DNA of 26,421 nt from Amphimedon queenslandica (GCF_000090795.2 NW_003547093.1:2549-28969), one strand, 5' to 3'. Shown: positions 1-8,978, counted from the stretch's first letter. The notes: generated by a model from the sequence alone, not told the origin. Numbers and translations are program-made.

Positions 1-320
1 TAGGCATGGTAGAATTAGCTGTGTATTACGTTCAATATAACTAACTGACAATTGTAACAAAAAAATTAAGAAAGGTTTTACTAGTGACAACCTATAACAC
101 TATCAGTCTTAACAGTATAATTGTTAGTTTAATCATAAAAGGGACAGAAGATTCACATCACTGAGTAAAGGCACCTCTGTACTGTGTAGCCATATAAAGC
201 AATTTGCAGATGGAGTAGTTTCATTCATGCAACAATATTAATTATATTATTGCCTTGAATGTACATATCTATGCAACTAAAGAGAGAGAGAGGTTAGTGA
301 TTAATGTTAATGTACTAGTC
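1..320. other. AT-rich flank, no gene seen
   Basis: No open frame with coding character and no recognisable domain. It holds a short GA dinucleotide run near 281-291. Around 176-250 there is weak similarity to the degenerate repeat found downstream of the peptide genes (1290-1420, 2190-2340). It could be the tail of a further unit to the left, but the similarity is too weak to claim that. Confidence 0.4.
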
Positions 321-595
321 ACCATAGGCTATACATTGACAGTTGTAGTATTATTGGACAGGATGAATGAGTGTAGTAGCTATGGTTGTATGGTGTTACT
401 AAAGTTGGCAAGACATGTTGCAGTACGATAAGATTGACATGTACATGTTTCTATCACATGTACATATTCAAACAATGGACCATTGTCATCAGTAGCCAGT
501 ATCTATATAAAGAGGTACATACTGACTGGAATAGTTATTCATTTTATCATATACTAAAGGTCATATAAGAGACTATACTAGATATCAGCTACTGA
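321..595 (+). promoter_or_regulatory. Conserved promoter of secreted peptide gene 1
   Basis: This block is nearly identical to 7948-8223 (gene 4) and, reverse-complemented, to 6748-7014 (gene 3). A shortened version precedes gene 2 (1423-1576). A TATA box, TATATAAAG, lies at 504-512, 92 nt before the ATG. A perfect 15-nt inverted repeat ACAATGGACCATTGT lies at 472-486; its two halves resemble inverted SOX/HMG-box sites. The TATA and ATG assignments follow from conservation among four copies. Binding by a SOX factor is inference. Confidence 0.7.
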
Positions 596-871
596 ATGAT
601 GAATACCTTCCAGTGTTTGGTCCTTGTTGCTGCTATTGGATTCATCATCACTACTACTCCTACAGTGTCTCAATTTATAGAAGATGAATGCTACAATAAT
701 CTTAACTGCACTCCTCCACGAGTCTCATTCGTAATATAATAATTATGCATTATTAACTATTTATATTCTCTCTTTTATTCCTAGTCTCAAGTCTGCTGCA
801 AAATTGAGGGAATCGTTGCTTATAAGCATTCAACTGGTTATTCTGTTCCTCAATGCAAGCGCTGTCCTTGA
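596..871 (+). CDS. Secreted six-cysteine peptide, copy 1 (two exons)
   Basis: Exons 596-730 and 785-871, joined in phase 0 across a 54-nt GT-AG intron, give 73 aa. The start is a double ATG just after an in-frame stop, as in the other three copies. Residues 1-25 form a hydrophobic signal peptide with a likely cleavage near the TVS motif. The mature part has cysteines spaced C-x5-C-x10-CC-x18-C-x2-C, the C-C-CC-C-C order also found in inhibitor-cystine-knot peptides. Exon 1 carries the signal and C1-C2; exon 2 carries the other four cysteines. AATAAA lies at 924-929. I do not recognise a named family. An extracellular defence, venom-like or signalling role is possible but unproven. The gene looks intact. 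Confidence 0.85.
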
Positions 872-1422
872 GGGATCAAGACCCTGGAAGAAAAGGCACT
901 TGATATATATACTTTAATGGATAAATAAATAATAATATTAACTAATAATCAGAACAGTTATTACTAATATAAGCTAATCATTATTATTGTTTATGTTTGT
1001 TAGTCGTAAGACAACAAATGTATACATTGTACATGTAACTTGTTTATGCTCTTTTCTTCCTTATTGCATTACTAATAATGTTAATAATAATAATTATTAT
1101 TATAATAAGGCCGCAGCAAACAGAGAAAGCTACTTATCAGAAGTAGTATCACTTCTATAGAGTCTAGAGTCTGTTCACATTTACTGGCCCCACAAACTTT
1201 GTATAAAAAGTTTCAATACTTATGTATGAGTGGCAGGCACACCATTATACCATTGCACCTAGTCATAAAATGACTCATCACTTAATGTAAAGTGTCAGTT
1301 TGTAGTTGAAGTGTAGTAATTACTATCATCACTTCATAGTGTCTATTCACTTCTACTGGCACTAATATTAATTACCTGCACGAGTACAGACTGAATGAAC
1401 TGTAGCATAAAGATTAATGTAT
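872..1422 (+). other. 3' flank between peptide genes 1 and 2
   Basis: Contains the polyadenylation signal at 924-929 and AT-rich spacer. It also contains degenerate repeat copies (about 1133-1195 and 1290-1420) sharing a phrase like TCTATTCACTTCTACTGGCA with 2190-2340 and 7318-7400. The repeat seems to be part of the ancestral gene unit, because it follows both gene 1 and gene 2. The ATG-to-ATG distance from gene 1 to gene 2 is 981 bp. Confidence 0.55.
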
Positions 1423-1576
1423 ACATGTTTCTATCACATGTACATATTCAAACAATGGACCATTGTCATCAGTAGCCAGTATCTATAATAAAGAGGTACA
1501 TACTGACTGGAATAGTTATTCATTTTATCATATACTAAAGGTCATATAAGAGACTATACTAGATATCAGCTACTGA
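1423..1576 (+). promoter_or_regulatory. Promoter of secreted peptide gene 2 (5'-shortened)
   Basis: This is the proximal part of the promoter block at 321-595, starting about 100 nt further in. It keeps the inverted repeat ACAATGGACCATTGT (1452-1466) and a TATA-like TATAATAAAG (1484-1493) 93 nt before the ATG. The distal part, still present before genes 1, 3 and 4, is missing. The core promoter alone may therefore be enough for expression, or gene 2 may be weakly expressed. Confidence 0.65.
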
Positions 1577-1900
1577 ATGATGAATACCTTCCAGTGTTTG
1601 GTCCTTGTTGCTGCTATTGGATTCATCATTACTACTACTACTACAGTCTCTGGTGATGTTTGTTACTCTGATGTCAACTGCACGGACTCCATGTTCACTG
1701 TAATATAAGTCTATCATACATGTAATGGGCCAATCTTTGTTATCATATTACAGTATAATGACAGCAAATATGATAATACAATATCTAATCTCAATTTTTC
1801 TGTATTGCAATAGGCGGACACTGACAAGTGTTGCAAATATCCGGAAGTCAAGGCCTTCAAGCCACCTGGAATTCCTCCAATTTGTGTTCGTTGCAAATAG
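1577..1900 (+). CDS. Secreted six-cysteine peptide, copy 2 (two exons)
   Basis: Exons 1577-1699 and 1814-1900 (intron 114 nt, phase 0) encode 69 aa. The first 25 codons, encoding the signal peptide, are identical in DNA to those of copy 3 and nearly so to copy 1. The mature part has C-x5-C-x11-CC-x16-C-x2-C and shares few non-cysteine residues with copy 1. Exon 2 is exactly 87 nt in both copies. AATAAA lies at 1959-1964, in a 3' segment that also resembles copy 1. Function unknown; secretion is well supported by the signal peptide. The gene looks intact. Confidence 0.85.
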
Positions 1901-1964
1901 CCACTACCTGGATAAAGTGATGGCTTTGAGAAAAGAAAGCACTGTATATACTTTAATTAATAAA

Positions 1965-2467
1965 TAACACTAACAAAAATACTCGCTAATATCTATGCTT
2001 TAATGAACTGTATCATAATAGATTTAATGTACATGTATTTCATGATTGTCCTATTAGATATTTCTCTTCTGCAATCTAACACGTGAAACTTATAATGTAA
2101 CTGTCCCTCAAGCAATGTAGAGTGTTTCTCTATTATAATTTATAAGAAATAGAGTCTGGCTGTGTGTGACATCCTGTAGATGTATAAAAAATAGTGTCAA
2201 TTTGTAAATGAAGCAGTTATTACTAGTATCACTATAGAGTCTATTCACTTCTACTGGCACTGAAAACTAATTATACACTAGCAGGAGTAGGTGATAGACC
2301 AACTACACTGAGTGCAGACTGTACCATAAAGATTAATATAATGCGTACAATCATTAATGGTAACTGTGCAGTGAAAATTATCTTATCTTAAACATTACTA
2401 CAAGAATTGCAACAATAAAAATAAAACAATACAATTCTAAATTAATGTCTAAAGTTTCCAAGGTAGT
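1965..2467. other. Spacer between peptide gene 2 and the 3' end of IGBP1
   Basis: AT-rich. It carries another copy of the degenerate peptide-unit repeat at about 2190-2340, with the phrase CTATTCACTTCTACTGGCAC followed by a CATAAAGATTAAT segment that also occurs at about 1405-1418. No coding exon was found. Gene 2 and IGBP1 converge here. No canonical AATAAA was seen on the minus strand directly after the IGBP1 stop. Confidence 0.5.
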
Positions 2468-5400
2468 TCATCCCATGTTCTTTCTGTTGCCCCAACCTCT
2501 TCTGTGGTCTGTCAATTAAAAAGTAAGTGTATGCAATATAATTATAATTATAATTGTGTATGCGTAGTTCGAATTTTTTGAATTTAAATAGCTCAAACTG
2601 TAATTACAAAAAGAGATTGGCTGATAGCCAATTTTTGAGGAACTTAAAATGTGCAAAAATTCTATTTTGATCGGAATCAGCTCAAACTTTCTATGCAACA
2701 TAAGAACATGTATATGTATCACATAAAGTTATAAAAATCTCTTCCTTTCCACTCTCTTACCGTCTTTATAATCATCGAATTCTCTTTCTTTTCTCAACTT
2801 TTCCTGTTCCTCCTCTTCAGTTAGTTCCTTCTCCTCTACTTCTTCGTGTGATGCATGAGCCGCAGTTTTACTAATAAACAAATAAACAAACAAAAAAAAT
2901 AAATAAATAAACACACTAACTTAGTGTTTTCCTGTTGTTGACGCTCAATTTGTTCCTTGTATGTTTTATCATAAAATTCCTCAACAGTCATAGAAGGGAG
3001 GGAGGGGTATCCAGCACCAAACACATTCCCCTAATGGAAAATGATGATAAAAAACCATGGACTATCATTTTTTAAAATGGCCGTAACTCGAAAAATATTA
3101 GTCGGAATCGGCTCAAACTTTCTACACAGCATAAGTACATCAATATGTATCAGAAAATGTAATAAAAATTTGGGATGATTTTAGAGTCATTTTTTGGGAA
3201 AAACCATGGGCTATAGCCTTGGGTATTTTTCAGAATTTTGGCATTTTCTTAAAATGGCCGTAACTAAAAAAATTGAAGTCAGAATCACCTCAAACTTTCT
3301 ACACAGCATAAGGACATCAATATGTATCAAAATATGTAATAAAAATTTGAGGTGATTTCGGAGCCATTTTTTGAAAAAACCATGGGCTATAGCCTTGGGT
3401 ATTTTTCAGATTTTTGGCATTTTCTTAAAATGGCCGTAACTTGAAAAATCAAAATCGGAATCACCTCAAAATTTCTACACAGCATAAGGGCATCAATATG
3501 TATCAAAATATGTAATAAAAATTTGGGGTGATTTTGGAGCCATTTTTTGGAAAAAACCATGGACTATAGCCTTGGGTATTTTTCAGAATTTTGGAGTTTT
3601 CTTAAAATGGCTGTAACTTGAAAAATTAAAGTCGGAATCAGCTCAAACTTTCTACACAGCATAAGGACATCAATATGTATCAGAAAATGTAATAAAAATT
3701 GAGGGTGATTTCGGAGCCATTTTTTGGAAAAAAACCATGGGCTATAGCCTTGGGTATTTTTCAGATTTTTGGAGTTTTCTTAAAATGGCTGTAACTTGAA
3801 AAATCAAAGTCGGAATCAGCTCAAACTTTCTACACAGCATAAGGACATCAATATGTATCAGAAAATGTAATAAAAATTGAGGGTGATTTCGGAGCCATTT
3901 TTTGGAAAAAAACCATGGACTATGGTTGTTTCTCACCTCTTGTTTTTTCCACCAATGGCGGGCTGGCTCCTGTATGTGATGTAGTTTTTAGACGAATTGC
4001 ATTACTGACAGCTGACAAACTTAACAAACCGTACAGTTCAGTAATCAATTTCATCAGATGCAAATTATCATTTTCAATTTTAAGATCAACAATTCGGTGT
4101 GTAAGGGGTACAAGGAGATCAATATATAGGCCCAGTGACTGTGACATTGATGTAGCAATCTCTGATGCTCGACTTCAATGTCACTAACATATTAATAAAG
4201 ATTATTATTATTATTTTTATTACTAATTTCACTTATAAACTCATTACTACTGATTTCTGATCCTATTTTCAAATTCATTTTATTATTATTATTATTATTA
4301 AAAAAAAAAAAAAAAAAAAATGGACTATAGCCTTGGGTATTTTTCAGAATTTTGGAGTTTTCTTAAAATGGCTGTAACTTGAAAAATTAAAGTCGGAATC
4401 AGCTCAAACTTTCTACACAGCATAAGGACATCAATATGTATCAGAAAATGTAATAAAAATTGAGGGTGATTTCGGAGCCATTTTTTGGAAAAAACCATGG
4501 GCTATAGCCTTGGGTATTTTTCAGATTTTTGGAGTTTTCTTAAAATGGCCGTAACTTGAATAATCAAAGTCGGAATCAGCTCAAACTTGCTACACAGTAT
4601 AAGGACATCAATATGTATCAGAAAATGTAATAAAAATTGAGGGTGATTTCGGAGCCATTTTTTGGAAAAAACCATGTGTGACTTCTTAAAATGCTAAAGA
4701 TTTTAGTCAGAATCCAAATTGGAGGTGATTTACATTACAGGTACTTAATTTTAACCTTTAGCATTTCTCTCGTTATCACTAGTGGCTTCTGTGATGGGCG
4801 TGGCTTGGGCGGAGCCTCAGCCACAGGAGGGGTAGCCCCAGTAGGGGGTCTCATTGATAATAATTGTATTTCCTGAGATATGGTTCCAATACAGTCCCTT
4901 GATTCATGCTCCCATAACTTAATACTAGTTAGTGTATGGTCACGAAGGATCTCTTCATCAACTGCGTGGGTGGAGGGGGCGGAGTCAATCAATGATGTCA
5001 CTTCCTGTTTGTTAAAATAAAAATTGCTAATGATTTTAAACAAACATCATTAAAATAGAATCAAAATGCTATACATGTAAATTTTCTAAAAGAATATGTT
5101 GCCCTTATTTTAGAGTGCCCACAATAGGAGGTTTGACTGTATTACTTTTAATTTCTTTTCCAGTTCTTTCTTTGATCGATACTTTGCCATTTTCTTGTCT
5201 CTCTCAGCCGATAATTGCTGTATTGTTTTCTTATGCTGTACAGCGACTGGTGGAGTGGGTGGAGCTAGTCCTGCCCCTTCTGATGACTCACTAACTACTG
5301 GAGGCTAATATAATAATAATAATAATAACAAAGAATATTATAATAATAACAAAGAATATTAATAATAATATTTTCTCTCCCCCCCTCTCTCTCCTACCTC

Positions 5401-5635
5401 TGTGGTGATGGCATAATCATAGCATCGCTGAAGATATATTATCAAATATTCCTAAAAGCAATTATAATATTAATCATAAAATAAGGCTCATTTTTAACCC
5501 CCTCCTCTGTACAAACACACTTTAGATCTCATCAGGTTCGTTAGTCTGTCTCCTTCCATCAGCTGAAACAATAGGTTACCTAATACAGCTGGAACCAACA
5601 TGAACCTGTGGTATAATGATAAATGAATTTATTAC

Positions 5636-5678
<43 letters not shown>

Positions 5679-6159
5679 CATGTATAAGGATATACTACAC
5701 CTGCCCTGATATAATATACAAAAATATACTAACAATTACTAATACTAATAATACTAGAATACAAAGATATACTAAGATATACTAACTTAAGGTCTGACGT
5801 GGCTACTTCTTCAATGTCCTCATTTCTACTGAACAAACCAATTGTTTCTACTCTTTCATGAGCTACTGATAAATCATCAATAGCCTTATTAAGTAATGGC
5901 TAGAAGATAAAGAGAGAAAAAGACAGAAAAAGAGAAGGGCCATAATTTTACAATTACATTTCCCTAATTAATAATTCTTTTACTGATAATTTCCTTAATT
6001 AATATTACAATAATGCAATGCTATTAGAACTCGACCGTCCGTCATTATATACATTCATACATTGAAATCTTTATCGCTTCTAGTAAGCTCTCCAGTCTCA
6101 ATCCTCTTCTGTATTTTACTGCCAAAGGACAGCAAATCATTCAGAGAGACATCCGCCAT
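2468..6159 (-). CDS. IGBP1: IGBP1 / alpha4 / Tap42 homologue (nine exons)
   Basis: Exons in transcript order: 6061-6159, 5787-5899, 5521-5605, 5398-5451, 5146-5304, 4756-5004, 2921-3030, 2761-2870, 2468-2508. All junctions are GT-AG, phases agree, and the total is 1020 nt or 339 aa, about the size of the mammalian protein. Diagnostic matches are GLFSRNED and DLK-x-MLVPA in the N-terminal helical domain, a basic KKELEKKL stretch near residue 165, KPLVITRE, FGAGYPSLPSMTV (257-269), a Glu-rich segment, and the C-terminal GNRKNMG. Known role of the family: it binds and stabilises catalytic subunits of PP2A, PP4 and PP6 in TOR-linked signalling. The stretch near 165 lies where mammalian alpha4 has basic residues for PP2A binding. 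Introns are 50-252 nt except intron 6 (3031-4755), which is expanded by satellite repeats and a LINE. Confidence 0.95.
2600..2745 (+). repeat. Single degenerate satellite monomer in IGBP1 intron 8
   Basis: A lone copy of the conserved core AATCAGCTCAAACTTTCTA followed by an ACATAAG phrase, as in the arrays at 3048-4697, 10480-10880 and 24393-25195. Its TATGTATC continuation is closer to the 189-bp type of the PH-gene intron than to the 177-bp type next door. It ends about 15 nt from the splice donor of exon 8 (minus strand). Confidence 0.6.
3048..4697 (+). repeat. 177-bp satellite array (type A) in IGBP1 intron 6
   Basis: Seven units, marked by the CAGCATAAG phrase (CAGTATAAG in the last) at 3127, 3304, 3480, 3657, 3835, 4418 and 4595, give a period of 176-178 bp. 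The one long gap (583 bp) returns to 178 bp when the 396-bp insertion and one 9-bp target duplication are removed. Each unit carries a near-palindrome around GGCTATAGCC, a TATGTATCA phrase and AATAAA. The array lies antisense to IGBP1 and makes up nearly all of the 1,725-nt intron. Confidence 0.9.
3924..4319 (+). mobile_element. 5'-truncated LINE (non-LTR retrotransposon) 3' end
   Basis: A 396-bp insertion inside a satellite unit, flanked by the 9-bp target duplication ATGGACTAT (3915-3923 and 4320-4328) and ending in an oligo(A) tail after TTA repeats. This is the structure left by target-primed reverse transcription. Its open frame, to about 4187, has the typical conserved C-terminal segment of non-LTR retrotransposon polyproteins, with phrases such as STNGGLAP, KLNKPYSSV and LRSTIRCVRGTRRS. 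An AATAAA follows in the 3' UTR. The element lacks its reverse-transcriptase core and cannot move on its own. It lies antisense to IGBP1. Confidence 0.85.
5634..5677. repeat. (TTA)n microsatellite in IGBP1 intron 2
   Basis: About 14 uninterrupted TTA triplets in the intron between exons 2 and 3. Similar shorter runs occur elsewhere (4279-4300, 5311-5370, 22277-22294). No function is suggested. Confidence 0.9.
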
Positions 6160-6227
6160 GTTGTATGGGTGTGGTCTACAAGACTACATAGTTATTAAAC
6201 ACGTGCTATCACGTGGTTGCTTGTAAT
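6160..6227 (-). promoter_or_regulatory. IGBP1 proximal promoter with double CACGTG element
   Basis: CACGTGCTATCACGTGG at 6200-6216 lies 41-57 nt before the IGBP1 ATG. It holds two canonical E-boxes spaced 10 bp start to start, one helical turn. The same arrangement, with one base changed in the spacer, occurs at 12772-12788 and 15011-15027. CACGTG is the known site of MYC/MAX, USF and MITF-type bHLH-ZIP factors; which factor acts here is unknown. Confidence 0.7.
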
Positions 6228-6286
6228 ACATTGTCAGTTGTAAAATTATTGGACAGGATGAATGTGTAGTAGCTATGGTTGTATAT
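6228..6286 (+). repeat. Orphan distal fragment of the peptide-gene promoter
   Basis: About 58 bp match the distal end of the peptide promoters (phrases CATTGTCAGTTGTA, ATTGGACAGGATGAATG and TAGTAGCTATGGTTGTAT) but no gene follows in this orientation. It lies between the IGBP1 promoter and the 3' end of peptide gene 3 and is best explained as a rearrangement relic. Confidence 0.6.
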
Positions 6287-6335
6287 GATAGTTATTTATC
6301 ATAATAATCAATTATGATTATTTAATATTTTATTA

Positions 6336-6341
6336 TTTATT
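6336..6341 (-). terminator. Polyadenylation signal of peptide gene 3
   Basis: AATAAA on the minus strand about 120 nt after the stop codon of peptide gene 3. It is the first canonical signal downstream, in an A/T-rich stretch with further AATAAA-like repeats. Confidence 0.5.
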
Positions 6342-6459
6342 TATCAAACTAAATTAATAGTTGCTTTAATGATTTCTATCAGTAAACTTTGCAAACACAA
6401 AGAAATTGAAATGCAGCAAAGATTATAAGTATCATAAGAAGTCTTCTTTGTTCCAACTG

Positions 6460-6747
6460 CTAGCACGTGAAACAAACTGCAGCTATAGTAACATCAGTGT
6501 AGGACTTGACATCATCCATTGCACAGCAATTACCTTTGGTCTATTAGTAAAAAAGAATTTTATGCCAATAACTTCAACTTATTGCTATAGCTAATAGCTA
6601 TACAACTTATATTATTACCCTGGCTGTAAAATTCTTGCAATTGTCATCAGAATAGCATACATAGTTACCAGCAGAGACTGTAGTAGTAGTAGTAATGATG
6701 AATCCAATAGCAGCAACAAGGACCAAACACTGGAAGGTATTCATCAT
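6460..6747 (-). CDS. Secreted six-cysteine peptide, copy 3 (two exons)
   Basis: Exons 6619-6747 and 6460-6540 on the minus strand, joined in phase 0 across a 78-nt GT-AG intron, encode 69 aa. The double ATG and the first 25 codons are identical in DNA to copy 2. The mature part has C-x5-C-x10-CC-x16-C-x2-C. Its last residue is the sixth cysteine, whereas the other copies add one residue. The residues between cysteines are mostly different from the other copies. It is the only copy in inverted orientation. It lies 300 nt upstream of IGBP1 on the same strand. Function unknown; intact. Confidence 0.85.
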
Positions 6748-7014
6748 TCAGTAGCTGATATCTAGTATAGTCTCTTATATGACCTTTAGTATATGATAAA
6801 ATGAATAACTATTCCAGTCAGTATGTACCTCTTTATTATAGACACTGGCTACTGATGACAATGGTCCATTGTTTGAATATGTACATGTGATAGAAACATG
6901 CACATGTCAATCTTATCGAACTGCAACATGTCTTGCCAACTTTAGTAACACCATACAACCATATCTACTACACTCATTCATCCTGTCCAATAATACTACA
7001 ACTGTCAATGTATA
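6748..7014 (-). promoter_or_regulatory. Conserved promoter of secreted peptide gene 3
   Basis: Reverse complement of the blocks at 321-595 and 7948-8223, with only scattered differences. The inverted repeat ACAATGGTCCATTGT lies at 6858-6872 on the plus strand. The TATA-like TATAATAAAG is the complement of 6831-6840, its first base 93 nt before the ATG, as in genes 2 and 4. Confidence 0.7.
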
Positions 7015-7317
7015 AGCATATTATACTATTCATGTGGATAATAATAATAATAATGATAAATAATAATTATTATAATAACTTCACAAGGTAGGACAAAAGA
7101 TAAAGTAAAGAAATAAATACACAGGACCTTGATGGTCTCAGATAGTGAACATAATCAAAGGGACAGATCAAAGTTAAAATAAAACAATTAAAAATGTTTC
7201 AGATTTGGTGGTGAAGGATAATGACAGCACCAACAGCGGAGACACAAAAATGGTAGGAACAGGGAACATTGAATATATTGATATACTTATAATTCCTGCC
7301 TTGTCATAGTGTAACGA
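7015..7317. other. Spacer with no recognised feature
   Basis: AT-rich DNA with TAA-type triplet runs near 7040-7075. A 62-codon open frame on the minus strand at 7174-7362 has no recognisable domain and no matching splice context, so it is not called as a gene. Confidence 0.4.
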
Positions 7318-7497
7318 TCTAAAGTGTGAATTTGTAGATGGAGTAGAAATTACTATCATCACTATAGAGTCTATTCACTTCTATTGGCACCAATATTAGT
7401 CTAAAGTTGGCAAGACATGTTGCAGTTCGATAAGATCGACATGTACATGTTTCTATCACATGTACATATTCAAACAATGGACCATTGTCATCAGTGC
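7318..7497 (+). repeat. Relic of a lost peptide-gene unit junction
   Basis: The left half (7318-7400) matches the degenerate repeat that follows genes 1 and 2. The right half (7401-7497) matches the middle of the peptide promoter, including ACAATGGACCATTGT at 7474-7488, and then stops before the TATA box. This order, repeat then promoter, is what lies between genes 1 and 2, so it looks like the remains of another array member. Confidence 0.6.
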
Positions 7498-7786
7498 TAA
7501 CAATACTGAGTATTATTAATTATTAATATAAAGTAATTTACTGGAAGAGTGTACACTTTAAATACTAATGATACTCAAAGCTAAAAATACATATAATGCT
7601 GATATAACATCAATGTCAACAAGTGTGTCTCATGACATATTATTCGTTTTTAAATTTATCATCAGAAAAATATAGAAATACCTCATAATATTGTCCTGAT
7701 TATGAACCTGTCCTTATTTCGGAGGTTCATTAATACACATTACTATTGTATTGGGACTGATACTACCTGTCCTCATTATAGAGGCC
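7498..7786. other. Spacer with dispersed repeat-like phrases
   Basis: Contains phrases such as GTCCTTATTTCGGAGGTTCATTA and GTCCTCATTATAGAGGCCTCC that resemble a dispersed repeat; the IGBP1 intron near 5100-5135 has related text. No coding signal was found. Confidence 0.35.
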
Positions 7787-7930
7787 TCCTTATTTTAGAG
7801 TTTTAGAGTGTCCATAATAGCAAGTTTGACTGTATTCTTCTCCAGTTCTTTCTGTCATCAATGGTTTTTTGTCCATCTCAGTCAATAATTAATGTATTGT
7901 TTTTTATTTTGTATAGACACTGATGGAGTG
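7787..7930 (-). pseudogene. Decayed copy of IGBP1 exon 5 and its donor
   Basis: This stretch aligns with 5103-5257, which covers the 3' part of IGBP1 exon 5 and the start of the following intron. Shared phrases run in the same order and orientation: CTTATTTTAGAG, GTTTGACTGTATT, CCAGTTCTTTCT, TAATGTATTGTTTT against TGCTGTATTGTTTT, and a GATGGAGTG / GGTGGAGTG end. Several indels destroy the reading frame. It lies directly before the promoter of peptide gene 4 and points to a partial duplication of the IGBP1 region. Confidence 0.75.
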
Positions 7931-7947
7931 AATGTATAGGGAGATAA

Positions 7948-8223
7948 ACCATAGGCTATACATTGACAGTTGTAGTATTATTGGACAGGATGAATGTGTG
8001 TAGTAGCTATGGTTGTATGGTGTTACTAAAGTTGGCAAGACATGTTGCAGTACGATAAGATTGACATGTGCATGTTTCTATCACATGTACATATTCAAAC
8101 AATGGACCATTGTCATCAGTAGCCAGTATCTATAATAAAGAGGTACATACTGACTGGAATAGTTATTCATTCTATCATATACTAAAGGTCATATAAGAGA
8201 CTATACGAGATATCAGCTACTGA
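7948..8223 (+). promoter_or_regulatory. Conserved promoter of secreted peptide gene 4
   Basis: Nearly identical to 321-595 over its full length. The inverted repeat ACAATGGACCATTGT is at 8099-8113 and TATAATAAAG at 8131-8140, 93 nt before the ATG. The match with gene 1 starts abruptly at the ACCATAGGCTATACATTG phrase (321 and 7948), which marks the left edge of the duplicated unit. Confidence 0.7.
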
Positions 8224-8602
8224 ATGATGAATACCTTCCAGTGTTTGGTCCTTGTTGCTGCTATTGGACTCATCATTACTGCAGACACAGTGTCTGCTAC
8301 AAATGATTGCTACAAAGAAAAAGACTGCCAAGGCAACAAAACTGCTGTAAAACTCTTTATTACTGATTCTAGCAATAATAATTATTGAATGCTGCATGTC
8401 TAAGGATTCATGAGATTGTCTTTATTTAGCATGAAAGCATAAAATTAAAGTATTCAATATATATTTAGCATGCTTCACAATACTTCATATATATACATAT
8501 ATTATTTATATCATGTAGGTAAGCGATTTTTGCTGCAAGCTTGCTGGAGTCAAGTCTTACAATGTTGTTGATCCAATTCCATTCTGTTTCAACTGCAAGT
8601 AG
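8224..8602 (+). CDS. Secreted six-cysteine peptide, copy 4 (two exons)
   Basis: Exons 8224-8346 and 8519-8602, joined in phase 0 across a 172-nt intron (the longest in the family), encode 68 aa. The signal peptide follows the family for its first 15 residues and then diverges slightly. The mature part has C-x5-C-x10-CC-x16-C-x2-C. Between CC and the fifth cysteine a VKSY phrase is shared with copy 3, so these two may be closest in exon 2. The first candidate AATAAA is distant (8814-8819). Function unknown; intact. Confidence 0.85.
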
Positions 8603-8978
8603 CTAAGATGATGATGCTCAAAGCAAGACACTAACTGTATATAATAATAATAACAGTGCTCTTGCTAGTAATAGTAATCCATGCAAGAGATCAGTAAATC
8701 AATGATACAATTCTTCCAATGATATTTAAAATAATTATTTATAAACGCTAACACTATATCACTGAACAGTATCTCCTACTGGTAAAAGGGAACTTTTCAG
8801 TGGCTATACTAAAAATAAAGAGAGAGAGAAGATACTGAATCACATAAAAAAACTAGGACACATGCTATCATGTGGCAATTTTTATAATAGCAAACTTCAA
8901 TTGTCAGCAATAGAATAAATGATTAAGTGTACAAAAATCATGAATTAAGTTAATATTGTCAATATGAATTCATTTTAG
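8603..8978. other. Convergent spacer with a decayed double E-box
   Basis: It lies between the 3' ends of peptide gene 4 (plus) and the PH gene (minus). CACATGCTATCATGTGG at 8859-8875 is the IGBP1 element at 6200-6216 with each CpG changed to CpA or TpG. The text after it (a GTAATA-like stretch and ATTGTCAG) also resembles the sequence next to the IGBP1 copy. No gene lies next to it that would use it as a promoter. Confidence 0.55.

Noticed and set aside
386..568. 60-codon open frame in the peptide promoter
   Set aside because: It overlaps the conserved TATA and palindrome, and is not in a splice-compatible position to the peptide exons; the conservation is explained by the promoter.
3915..4187. 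Open frame as a host gene
   Set aside because: It is the C-terminal end of a LINE polyprotein inside a target-site duplication; its ATG comes from the satellite by chance.
3048..4697. CRISPR-like array
   Set aside because: Repeats and intervening sequence are both conserved at about 177 bp period; it is a satellite in an intron of an animal gene, with no unique spacers.
8182..8397. 71-codon minus-strand open frame over peptide gene 4
   Set aside because: Antisense shadow of exon 1 of the peptide gene; the sense strand has the family signal peptide and splice site.
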